Source: Aristolochia californica (lineage: Eukaryota; Streptophyta; Magnoliopsida; Piperales; Aristolochiaceae). From it: a stretch of DNA of 64,000 nt. The first letter of the stretch is position 1; each line of letters begins with the position of its first letter. Positions 1-9,512 of the stretch are shown here, in pieces. Both the position numbers and the translations under genes were made by a program. The DNA lies in the NCBI GenBank assembly GCA_029961685.1, contig JARWKL010000008.1:6574501-6638500 (forward strand). The letters are read 5' to 3'. The notes under the pieces were generated by a model that worked only from the letters and a program-made list of their open reading frames with translations, made no database searches and was not told the origin of the DNA.

Positions 1-3000
1 TACGTGACACATCAAGGACTTGCAAATAACTCAAATTTCATAGTTTCGGGATAGTTCCAGTAAACATGTTGGACCTCAATTGGAGTATTCGAGGGGTAGA
101 CAACCTTACTCCAATGCAACTTGGAAGAGTTCCACTGAATTTGTTCCCACTAAGGTCAAGAGTTTGCAAACTAGTATAATTTTTAAAAAAAATGAAGGAA
201 GTTCTCCTGACAATTTATTCTTCTCAAGTTGCAAGCTTTGTATATTAACAAATTGAATGGAAAACCATGAAATATTGCTAGATTAATGGTTTGCCTTCAA
301 ATCAAGCACTTTGAGACATCCACAGTTAACCAAGGTTGGGGGCATGCCTCCAGTGAAATTGTTATGGGAAAGATTAAGAATTTTTAATTTTTCATCTTAC
401 TAAATAGAGGAGGAATTACACTAGAAAATTGACTGTATGAGAAATCAAAATATTTGACGGGGTTTGTGAGAAAGGGTATGGGATATGTGAACTTGTTGTT
501 GTAGCTCAGATCAATCATTGTATATGAATTAGTGGAAGTGTAATGTATGGAGATGAACTTGAAATATTATTCTTACTGAGGTTCAAAGATTGAAGCTGAG
601 AAGTGATGTTCTCAAACCACGCTGGTATATAACCCCCGGATATTTGAGAGAGATCTAGGTAAGTGAGTTTTTTTTTTTGAGTTTGAAGCCATAGAGGAAA
701 TTGTGGGCCAAGATGACAAGATCCAAGATAGAGATATTCAACTTGAAATGGAGGAACCCAATCTATAGGAAGATGAAACTCTAGTGAATTTTACTACAGG
801 TCTAGGGTGGCTAGGTTGTTGAGAATTCAAAAATGCTTTTCAAGTACAACACCTTCAAACATACTATATTCAATTCTAAGCACTTTCATAGATGTAGGAA
901 CGGGTCTAGGAAATCTACCATTCAAGATGTATAAGTTGGTTAGATTTGTTAAGGAGCATAACCAATCAACCTTCGGCGCAATGGAATCTTCAAAATCATT
1001 TGAGGACAAAGTGTGTAGGTTGTGTATGTTTCCCATTTGGTTTAGAAAGCCCTTCGTGGTTCGATTCCATTTTGTGCTTCCCAAGAAAATATGAGTAAGA
1101 GAGGTCATATTACCAATAGACACTGTAATTTCTCCATATAATTGAACATTATCAAGTTCAATCTGCCACTAAATAGATTTGAGCAATTTACTTAAAGGTT
1201 ATAATTATATGACATAGAGTTCCTCTAAGTGAGGTAACGGTTCAAAGTCTAAAGAAATATTTCCATAGAAGTCACTAGAACTAAGATCCAAATAACGCAA
1301 TTGTATACGAATGAGAAATGAGGGCATTGGGGGGAAACTTGAAAGATAAGTTTGCCATATTTCAAGTATCTGTAGGGAAGAATGTAAGGTAATTACATGA
1401 AACCAGCGAGAACCTACCATGGAAACATTAACGAAATTCATATCTATGTGCTTCAGAGATGACATATTTACCATCCAGTCAAAAAAATCTGCATACTAAC
1501 TTGAATAGGAAAATCCAAAAACTCAAGACAAGAACAATTTCCAAGATGGAAACGAATTTTTCCGCTGAATCTTGCATACGACAGGCTCAAATGCCTCAAC
1601 TCCTTTAATGGACCAAGAAAATCCATAATTTTAACTCCATAGAAAGAGTTCCCACTCAAGTCAAGGTGTTGGAGATGTTTTAGTTGCAACAACACTGCAT
1701 CGATTTGGCCACTCTATGTAACATCATTAAAATTATCTAGTTTAGAGATAATTGGAGTACAAGGACCGTGAAGATGAAGTTGGATCACATGCCTTATTTC
1801 ATTGTGGCATGTAACACCCTGTTGTGGTCCTAGGGTTAAGTGTTTGGTTTTCACTACCTACTAGATCAGTCTTTTGGGTAGTATTGGCTAGGTACTTAAC
1901 ATTTGGTATCAGAGTTATACCGCTATTACAAGTTCGAATCCCGGAGGGAGTGACCTAGAGTTAGACATGGTTAGAGCAACAAAATGGGGCCACGTTGCTA
2001 GAGTGAGGCTGTCGTGGATGTCGACTCGTAACGGTGGGAGTATTATTGTGGTTCTGGGTTTAAGTGTTTGGTTTTCCACTACCTACCAGATCAATATTTT
2101 TGGGTAATATTGGCTAGGTACTTAACATTTGGTATCAGAGTTATACCATTGTTGCGAATTTGAATCCCGGAGGGGGTGACCTAGTGCCAGACATGGTTAG
2201 AGTGACAAAAGTGGGCCACGTCGCTAGAGTGAGGCCATCGTGGATGTTGGCTCGTAACCGTGGGAGTATTGTTGTGGTCCTAAGGTTAAGTGATTGGTTT
2301 TCTGTTACCTACCAGATCAGTTTTTTGGGTAGTATTGGCTAGGTACTTAATATTTGGTATCAGAGTTATACCATTGTCGCGAGTTCGAATCCCGGTTGGG
2401 GCGACCTAGAGCCAAACATGGTTAGAGTAACAAAAGTGGGCCACGTCACTAGAGTGAGGTCACCGTGGACGTCGGATTGTAATGGTGGGAGTATTGTTGT
2501 GGTCCTGGGGTTAAGTGTTTGGCTTTTCGCTACCTACTAGCTCGGTCTTTTGGGTAGTATTGTCTAGGTAATTAACATTTGGTATCAAAGCTATACCGCT
2601 ATTACGAGTTCGAATCCTGGAGGGGGCAACCTAGAGCCAAACGTGGTTAGAGCGACAAAAGTGGGCCATGTCGCTAAAGTGAGGTCGTCGTGGACATCGG
2701 CTCACAATGGTGGGAGTATTGTTGTGGTCTTGGTGTTATGTGTTTGGCTTTTGGCTATCTACCAAATCGGTCTTTTGGATAGTATTGGCTAGGTACTTAA
2801 CACACCCGTCCACTTAAAGCAATCTGGAGTATCATCCCAGGAGGTAAGAAGATTGGATGGATCGATGAGCTTGCTTCTGAACTTGGTATGTGCCTCTCTC
2901 TCCACATCGAAGCAACCCACTTGTGAGAACTGATCCCCTTTCATAATATACCCAACAAGAGAAACCCAACAAAAAAATTCACAATTGAAGTCGCCTCCAA
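1..3000 (-). pseudogene. RLP-A: broken eLRR receptor-like protein gene (EIX/Cf type), 3' end outside the window
   Basis: Intact relatives are cell-surface receptors: signal peptide, cysteine-flanked N-cap, leucine-rich repeats, one membrane span, short tail and no kinase. Read on the minus strand, the N-cap (about 2815-2960) shows the acidic 'FDVERE' segment, a 'DPSNLLTSW'-like stretch and 'CFKW.GV', then meets a TRIM array and resumes as 'TCHNE' with 'IQLHLHGP' at about 1750-1815. LRRs follow in several frames: 1468-1695 ('LKHLQHLDLSGNSF'), 1205-1474 and 827-1123 ('LTNLTNLYILNGRFP'). Positions 1-800 continue the LRRs as far as the window edge. Several frameshifts separate these blocks. The codon aligned with the start of RLP-B is TTG (minus, 3000-2998), not ATG. 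It is a pseudogene and is closest to RLP-D. Confidence 0.9.
1820..2802 (+). mobile_element. Tandem TRIM array 1 (five LTRs, four internal segments) inside RLP-A
   Basis: Five ~83-bp LTR copies start at 1820, 2044, 2270, 2495 and 2720. Each begins TGTTGTGG (TATTGTGG at 2044) and ends near TTAACA. Four ~142-bp internal segments begin TTTGGTATCAGAG, which matches the initiator tRNA-Met primer-binding site, and end in the purine-rich GGTGGGAGTAT just before the next LTR. The period is ~225 bp. The target duplication CACCC flanks the whole array (1815-1819 and 2803-2807). There is no coding capacity, as expected of a TRIM. A tRNA-like T-arm motif, GTTCGAATCC, lies ~25 bp after each PBS. The array is antisense to the RLP and separates its N-cap from its LRRs. 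Confidence 0.93.
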
Positions 3001-4080
3001 GTCTTAGACACTAACTCCCTTCCCCTTTCAGCCGAATGCAACTACATGTAGTTGACAAAACAATCTAGTGGCAAAATAAACAAAAAAGCCTGTAAATCCC
3101 TTTCTCTTCTCTCTCTCATGCTTTACTTCTTTAATTCAGGACGCATTGAATTCATTAAATAGGTGTCCAAATGGTAAGCGAGGGAAACACAAGAGATTTG
3201 CATTTTTTGTATTTTTTGTTTATTTCATGACGATGATGATAAGAAAAAATTTGGCGACTATTAGACTTCTTCATAGAAAGACTGTGTATCTCGATTTTTC
3301 TTTACGAGACTTTATGGCCTAATGTTCTAAAGTTCTAATAGCCGTAAAGATTTTAAGGCCATAAAATCTGATTTGGCTATTAGAACTTTAGACTTTATGG
3401 CCTTTTAGTCTAGAAACGTAAATGTGGAGCAAATCGAAATCGATTTTAATAAGGATAGATGTGGGTTGCCTCGAAAATCTAATATGTATAGATTAACACA
3501 AAATCCAATTGATGCTATTGATATATGGGAGATTTACACCCCATGATACTCTCATATTTTTAAATAAATAAAATTTTAAAAGCCACATTATTTCTAGCGT
3601 ATCCATATAAAAAACTTTAAATAACCTTATTAGATTAAGAAAACATTTAAGATACACCTGTTTTGAATAGGATAAATATATAGATGATTGTTTGAAGTTT
3701 AAAAATATTTTATAAAAATTACGAGCAACTCTGTTGCAACACTGGTTCAAGAAACGATATTATGGACCATTCTTCCTACCATCGGACACAAACGCGTGAT
3801 AAGATATAGCTTTTAGTCTTGCGTTGCTCATCGGATAACTCCACTCTCTTCTGCTCTTGAGATTTCTCGCGGGGCGAGTTTGAACTCCTATGGTTTCTTG
3901 GGTGGTGAATCTGATAGGCCCACCTTTTTTCCAAGCCTCCCATTGTTTCTTTTCTTGCTTGAAGTTGCCGCGTGAAACTGCGACAAACATGCATTTGAAC
4001 CGTCCTCATGAACACTCTGTTTAAGTGTTTTTCATTGGAAATCGGAGCAGTTTTCAGTCCATTCATCGTATATTTTCTAT
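3001..4080. other. RLP-A upstream flank, noncoding
   Basis: No gene is recognised. The stretch is AT-rich and repeats at 43047-44100 and 49182-50230, with a more divergent copy at 30216-30790. It includes a perfect hairpin (annotated separately). A minus-strand reading frame at 3776-4066 is kept in the paralogues, but only as far as general sequence identity would keep it, and it resembles nothing I know. No TATA element at a convincing distance from the RLP start could be picked out. Confidence 0.6.
3326..3392. repeat. Perfect 18-bp inverted repeat (hairpin)
   Basis: The left arm TCTAAAGTTCTAATAGCC (3326-3343) and its exact reverse complement (3375-3392) enclose a 31-bp loop. A direct repeat of GACTTTATGGCC lies outside the arms. 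Diverged copies are found near 30715, 43375 and 49495. It could be the remnant of a foldback element or MITE. I see no clear target duplication. Confidence 0.75.
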
Positions 4081-5740
4081 CATAAGAAAGAATAGGTCAT
4101 ATTATGTGTTTTTATGATAGCATCAAACCGAACCGGTTCACGAATAACTAGAGCTTGGCTTGGAGCCAGCTCGGTTCTATTCGAATAAATCCCATCTCAG
4201 ATCGAATTCGAGATCAGTTTTTTATTTGTTTAAGTAAACGAGCCGAACTTGAATAAGCGGTGATTCTATTCGTGAGCTCGTGAAAACAATAGAGAGCTTC
4301 TTAGTTTCATTGTAACCCTAGCTTTTCTCTATTGAAGACAATAAATTTCCACAATCATATATAAGAGATGTATCTAAGACTAGTTTTCATAGTCACCAAT
4401 CCACAGATTCTATGCCTCTCTCCAATATTTTTTGGACTAGAGCCAATCTTGGTTCCTCGTTCAGGGCCATTGAGATCTCTGTTTCATCAACCAAGTAGAT
4501 GTCAAATTGTTTTTTATTCAAAAATCAGAATTATCTAGGTGTCAATTGTAAGCCTTCAAGAACCTATGTTTGTAAATTTTAATATCATTTTTAATACATA
4601 ATTACATAATATTTTGATAGTATTTATTTTTAAATGCAATTTTCCACAAAAGATTCAACAAATCCGAGGAAATGATATAATTTTACTCCCATATTAGTTT
4701 TTAATGGTCACTTTTTCCCTTCAAGGAATCTTCCATGAGGTAAACGCAAGACACTAAAAAAAAGTTATATTCTTAACACAATCATGTTATTAATTTTAAT
4801 GCACTTCTAAGAAAACTATTTAGAGGTGTTATTACCTGAATAAATGAAAGCCAGTTTTAAGACCGACAATACAAAGGCCCAATTATCTTGGAAGAGATTC
4901 ACTAGACAAAGATTATCACGTCTTTTAAAAAGAGGAAAAATTATTGGGTATCAATGAATTAAAGAATAATGGGGAATGACTTGAGAAATGTGAACACATG
5001 GAGTTTTATTCATAATCTAATAGTCAATTTAAGCCACTAACATTAATTTTATAGTGCTCCCACAATAAAAAAAAAAAAAGAAAAAAAATGTTGGCATACA
5101 TTCCTTTGGACATTAATATAAAAGAAAGGATTACGCTTACCTACCGGTCAATCAATCAAACTTTATCTCTCTTTCCTTCTCTCTCTACAAAACTACCGGA
5201 CTTGCTACCAATCAAACTATTTGCTCTCTCTCTTTCTCTCTCAACCATTAGCAATACGTTTCAAATATGACTTCCTATACTAAGTAAGATTTCTTTCTCT
5301 TTCAACCTTTCTCTCAATCACACTCCAAATCGAAATCGAATTTAATAGGGATAGAACTGGGGTGGGCTCGAAAGTCTGATATGTATTGATTACCAAAAAT
5401 CCAATTCATATTATTGATATATGGGAGATTTACAACCTATGATGTCTCAATGGACTTAATAGGACAATACTCTCATACTTTTTAAAAATTAAAATTCTCA
5501 AAATTTCATTATTTCCGATATATTCTTATAAAAATTGAGATACACCAGTTTTGAATATGATAAGTGTATAAGTGTTTGTTTGAATTAGGGTAGAACTTGA
5601 GAATTTTATCTCAGAAAGGTAAAAAAAAATGTAAAAAAAAAGAGAAGGCATTAGAAGTTCAGAACATACACATTTATACATCACTAGAAAATGAAAATTT
5701 AGAGACACCTTACTCGTAAAAATGAATCCGAGCAACCAAC
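4081..5740. other. Noncoding repeat flank with TCGA/GAGC-rich motif
   Basis: No gene is seen. Positions 4126-4300 carry a motif rich in GAACCGGTTC, GAGCC and TCGAATTCGA, which recurs near 25095-25250, 44105-44285, 50275-50450 and 63915-64000. Positions 4360-4560 hold an ATATATAAG sequence followed by CATCAACCAAGTAG, also found in the more divergent copies near 22830-22960 and 62190-62330. Positions 5155-5330 are CT-rich. Reading frames here are short and low in complexity. Confidence 0.6.
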
Positions 5741-5890
5741 TTGAGAAGAATGAACCCTGTTGAATAAGAGACACACAGAGAAAACCCATTAGCATACCTT
5801 TCCAAGAGGTGCTCTCCATGTTGAAAGAGATTGACAGAAAGATTCTCACTGGAGTACATTCTTTCGCCCATCCTCTATTTATAGAGACGC
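5700..5890 (-). promoter_or_regulatory. Candidate minus-strand promoter with TATA box and short first exon
   Basis: On the minus strand a TATA-like CTATAAATAGAG (about 5876-5887) is followed ~60 bp later by ATG (5820-5818). That ATG opens a reading frame beginning MESTSWKGMLMG and continuing into a hydrophobic stretch. The arrangement is kept at 51846-52030 in the duplicate block. The product is not recognised, no downstream exon was found, and the ATG frame soon becomes low-complexity. This is a weak call. Confidence 0.25.
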
Positions 5891-6392
5891 ACTCTACAAG
5901 CTTCCTTTCATTTAACGTCTGTCACAATCTGTTGAATCGTATTTGCCTAAGAAAGCTGGCGAGGAAGATGACTTCTTATACCCCTTGTGTTGCTGATATT
6001 GTAGCCACTGAATCGAGCAAATAAATAGAAAATCAAGTTTTTTCAAATTGTTCAAGTCTTTCAGAATTTACAACCACACACCGACGTTTCAATGACTTGA
6101 TGGTCCCAGATGGAAAGCGATAATGGTACTTGATGTGTTAACTTCGTCTAACAAGACTACTGGAATTTCTTGCCTAGATGCTTGCTCATAGAAGTGTTAT
6201 ATAAAGTTACATGGAAGAAATGGAAGGCTGATAACTTTCTATTTCTCTTTTCTTAAGGTGCTAGAACCAGGCTCTCATCTCTTACGCAAAAGACAGAAAG
6301 ATGCTCAAACCAGCTTTTGTCATCTCTCTCTCTCATCTCCCTCTAATTCAGCTCCAATGCCATATAGTTGTTGCAGTTAAAAAAACTCTTAC

Positions 6393-6591
6393 CTGGCTGG
6401 CCCTTGGATGGGTCGATAGATCCACCCATCCCTGTGCTCAATGAATCAACTCGTCTCTCAAGTCCTATTTCCATATTGACGAGGTAACGGCCAGAGGACG
6501 GACTTGGGAGTTGGAAAATCGGCATGACTTGACCGGGGAAAACACCCCAGCGGTATTTCAGAAAAATTTCAGCAATCATGTTGGTTCTTTC
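6393..6591 (-). pseudogene. Unidentified exon cut by copia-1
   Basis: On the minus strand an open stretch of about 66 residues reads through 'NMIAEIFLKYRW' and 'GRYLVNMEIGLERR' and ends at a consensus splice donor (GTAAGA on the minus strand, just below 6393). Its composition is ordinary for protein, unlike the surrounding AT-rich DNA. The copia-1 insertion lies directly at its 5' side (TSD CTTTC at 6587-6591 and 13610-13614). Beyond the element the three minus-strand frames soon meet stops, so the exon may begin close to the insertion point. I do not recognise the family. The duplicate at 52530-52728 has a few substitutions but keeps the frame and the donor. Confidence 0.4.
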
Positions 6592-7046
6592 TGTTAGGAA
6601 ATTCACATTTCCTATTCTAATTTGGGTAACAAATTTATTATGCAATTATATTTTATATTATTAATAGAATGGGCTGAAATTAAGTGATCTAATTTTGTTA
6701 AGCCCATTAAGGAATGGATCATGGATATGGGCTATGAATATGGGCCAATTGAGTAGATACCATAGGGAATTATGGGAACCCTATATAAAGAGACACAAGA
6801 TGGTTATGGTCCCCAATATACTAAATCACACACAATTTCCCTTCTCCCCATCCGGAAGAGAGACGAAGGTCCCATTGAGGAATAAGGCGATTTAGTTGAG
6901 GAAGACCACATCCGTTCTTATCATTCGTCACAGTAAATTCCGCATCAGAATACAAAATTCACGAAATGGATCCAAGTATGTTTTTAATCCTAATATTCTA
7001 GCGTGTCGTAAATTCTAGATTATAATTTACTATTACGGATCTAACA
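6592..7046 (+). repeat. Copia-1 5' LTR with TATA box
   Basis: The LTR starts TGTTAGG and ends CTAACA. A TATA box (TATATAA, 6782-6788) lies ~190 bp in and should mark the U3/R boundary, with R and U5 following. The sequence is otherwise close to the 3' LTR at 13155-13609 and to the copia-3 LTR at 52729-53183. Confidence 0.95.
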
Positions 7047-7048
7047 AG

Positions 7049-7062
7049 TGGTATCAGAGCAG
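7049..7062 (+). other. Copia-1 primer-binding site
   Basis: TGGTATCAGAGCAG matches the complement of the 3' end of plant initiator tRNA-Met and lies two bases after the LTR, the normal position for minus-strand DNA priming. Confidence 0.95.
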
Positions 7063-7139
7063 TTCTGTTAGATTATTAGGATTTCTAGATTAATTCATGG
7101 AATGTAGAAAAAAAAAATTTCCACAAAATTCGTATTTTG

Positions 7140-8045
7140 GGTTGTGAGTTTGTCGGCGTCGCCTTTGGGTGGAGGATGGCGTTGCAGTGTCCGCTGGGAT
7201 ACACTGCAATGACTTTGATTGTCGGCCACCAGTGGAGACCACCCCCACCATCTCTCTGCGCGTGGCAGAGAGGGCGACGGAAACCCTTCTCTCCGCGAGT
7301 GGCAGAGAGGGCGACGGAAACCCTTCTCTCTGCGCGTGGCAGAGAGGGCGACAGAAACCCATCTCTCTGCGCGTGGCAGAGAGGACGACGGAACATCCCT
7401 CCCCCCCATTTCTCTCTGCACGTGAGCATAGAGGGCAACGAACCCCCCCGTTTCTCTCTGCGCGTGAGCAAAAAGGGTGACGGAAGAAGCCGCAAAGCCT
7501 GTCGATGAAGCAACGTCTGAAGGGAAAAGGTGGAGGCGACAGAGGAAACCTGTCGTCGGATGGAATCCGAATAGTGATCAGCGGTCCAGAGCCTTCGGGC
7601 GAACGGCAGTGCCGAAAATCGAGAGTACGGCACTGCAGTGTCATCAGAAAGAATGGGCGACAGCAACACCTGTCGGGAGCGCTGTCGTGGCCCTTGGGCG
7701 ACAACAGTGCCCATCGGGAGCGTTGTCGTGGCCCTTGGGGGGGCAGAACCGCCTGTTGGGAGGGCTGTTGTCGCCGTTGGGCGACAACAGCGCCCGTTGA
7801 CTCCACCGGGCGCGCTGCCATGCCCGTTGGGCACCTGTTGTGGGAGTGCATCCATTGGGCAACGGCTGTGCCCGTTCAAAGCAACGGGCACGCTGCTATG
7901 TCCGTTGGACAAACTGCAACGCGCCATAAAAAAAATTATTCTTGGGGTTTGTCAAATTTACCTAACGAGATTGACTCGGGTGAGTCAACTCGAACCGGTT
8001 GCTACAGATCGGGTCGACTCGGACTAAGCTGGCTCGACTGAGCTG
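7140..8045 (+). repeat. GC-rich minisatellite leader of copia-1
   Basis: Two tandem-repeat tracts make this the most GC-rich stretch of the window together with its copia-3 counterpart. At about 7240-7480, roughly 40-bp units contain GCGCGTGGCAGAGAGGGCGA. At about 7650-7900, units contain TGTCGTGGCCCTTGGGCGAC. Positions 7960-8045 are rich in GACTCG. Reading frames are open on both strands and in several frames only because the composition and repeat structure lack stops; nothing resembles a protein family. Copia-3 has a shorter version (about 53280-54010) with fewer units in the first tract. Confidence 0.8.
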
Positions 8046-8228
8046 ACTTTTGCGTTTGGCGTATATGCCCAGTAAGGTTGCTCATATTTGTTTGTTACAT
8101 CTGACTAAATGTTTTGTTTATATATATTACATTACAAAACATTTATCGCAGCTCCAAGGAAATAAAGGCCAATGCCGCGGCGCCAATGGGGGCGGTGCCA
8201 CAATGTTGGGCAACTGAATAAAAAAAAA

Positions 8229-8360
<132 letters not shown>

Positions 8361-8739
8361 TTTTTTAGTTGGTCTAGTATTTTCAATCAAATTTTTTGAA
8401 GCTACATGTTACCAAAATAACCTCTGTAGTGTAGTATAATTTGACTAGAAATACATAGATGTTTGTACAGAGTTATTTATGCAAATTGTGCTCGGCCCAA
8501 AGGAAGACACAATTTGGCCAAACCAACAACGTACCTGTGATGATAAATGTGTGACGATTTCATGTGAACAATAGTCAGTCCAAAGAAAGGCTATTTTTTT
8601 ACAGAACTAGGAATTAATGTTGTACTAGGTATCTTAAGATGGGTCCCAATTTGGATTTTATTTTGTACTTGTCTATCTTACTTTATATGATATGCTAGTT
8701 AATGTGAATATGTTTGTTTATTTTGTTCTGGATCCAGTT

Positions 8740-9512
8740 TTTTTTGCTACTGCTTCAAATGTTACTGCTCAAATAAGCAGCATTCCAATGTTAAGTGGGA
8801 CGAATTTTAAGGCCTAGAAAGATACTGTGGAAATTGTCCTCAGTTGTTTGGATTTAGATCTTGCACTTCGGGTAGAGCCACCCATTTCTACTCCTGATAA
8901 CCTCAATGAGGTTAAAATTGAGAAGTGGGAGCGCTCTAACTGAATGTGTTTGATGATCATGAAACGCTCCATTCCGGAGGCGTTTTGGGGCTCTATGACA
9001 GAGAGCGCGAGCGCCAAGAAGTTCCTAGAATAAATTGAACAATATTTTGCCAAGAATGAAAAATCAGAGGCGAGTATCCTTTTGGCTAAACTCGTTTCGA
9101 TGAAGTATAAAGGCAAAGGGAACATAAGAGAGTACATCATGGAAATGTCTCATCTAGCATCAAAACTCAAGTCACTTAAGTTAGAGCTGTCTAAGGACTT
9201 GTTCGTGCACTTGGTTTTTATCTCTCTTCCTGCACACTTTGGCCAATTCAAAGTGATTATAACACTCAGAAGGACAAATGGTCCCTAAATGAGCTTATAG
9301 CTCACTATGTGCAAGAGGAAGAGAGGCAGCAACGGGATAAGACTGAAAGTGCTCACTTGGCCTCAACCTCTCAGTACAAGAAGAAGAAAAGAGGTAAGGA
9401 TACTGCGGTATGTTCTTCTCAGACTAAGAAACAGAAGATGTAGGCTAAGGAGTTTACCTGTTTCTTGTGCAACAAGTCGGGACATATGAAGAAGGATTGT
9501 CCCAAGTACGCC
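8740..9512 (+). pseudogene. Copia-1 gag (nucleocapsid) relic
   Basis: Gag forms the virus-like particle and its zinc knuckle binds RNA. The frame matches the copia-2 gag closely. It is broken by TAG at 8815-8817 (Trp in copia-2), TGA at 8941-8943 (Arg), TAA at 9031-9033 (Glu), a one-base loss near 9254, and TAG at 9441-9443 just before the knuckle. The CCHC knuckle CFLCNKSGHMKKDC is still readable at about 9458-9500. No intact polyprotein can be made from this copy. Confidence 0.88.

Larger units (their letters stand above)
1..6591 (+). repeat. Segmental duplication block S1a (paired with 46196-52728)
   Basis: The block matches 46196-52728 almost base for base by eye, starting inside an RLP coding relic and running up to the copia LTR. 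It contains RLP-A, a TRIM array, the RLP upstream flank and an interrupted exon. Similarity continues through the copia element itself, so the duplicated block is at least ~12 kb. Differences are scattered substitutions and small indels. The left limit is unknown because the window starts inside the block. Confidence 0.93.

Noticed and set aside
807..1094. Plus-strand frame of 95 codons, repeated at 40851 and 47001
   Set aside because: It is the complementary shadow of RLP LRR coding DNA; its recurrence reflects gene duplication.
1904..1960. Possible tRNA gene (GGTATCAGAG ... GTTCGAATCC)
   Set aside because: No acceptor stem or anticodon arm could be drawn; the first word is the retroelement PBS at its correct place after an LTR.
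1820..2802. Satellite DNA or CRISPR-like array
   Set aside because: The units have LTR, PBS and purine-tract order and a 5-bp target duplication, which identifies TRIM structure. The genome is a plant, and there are no short repeats with unique spacers.
3776..4066. Minus-strand frame conserved at 43806 and 49918
   Set aside because: Conservation is no higher than in the surrounding duplicated DNA, the frame is broken in two of three copies, and the product is unrecognised.
5088..5270. Ser/Leu-rich plus-strand frame, repeated at 25912 and 51231
   Set aside because: It is a CT-rich low-complexity tract with no start context or homology.
7085..8041. Long overlapping frames of up to 280 codons on both strands
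   Set aside because: They come from GC-rich tandem repeats without stops, are open in several frames at once, change length between the two copies and look like no protein family.
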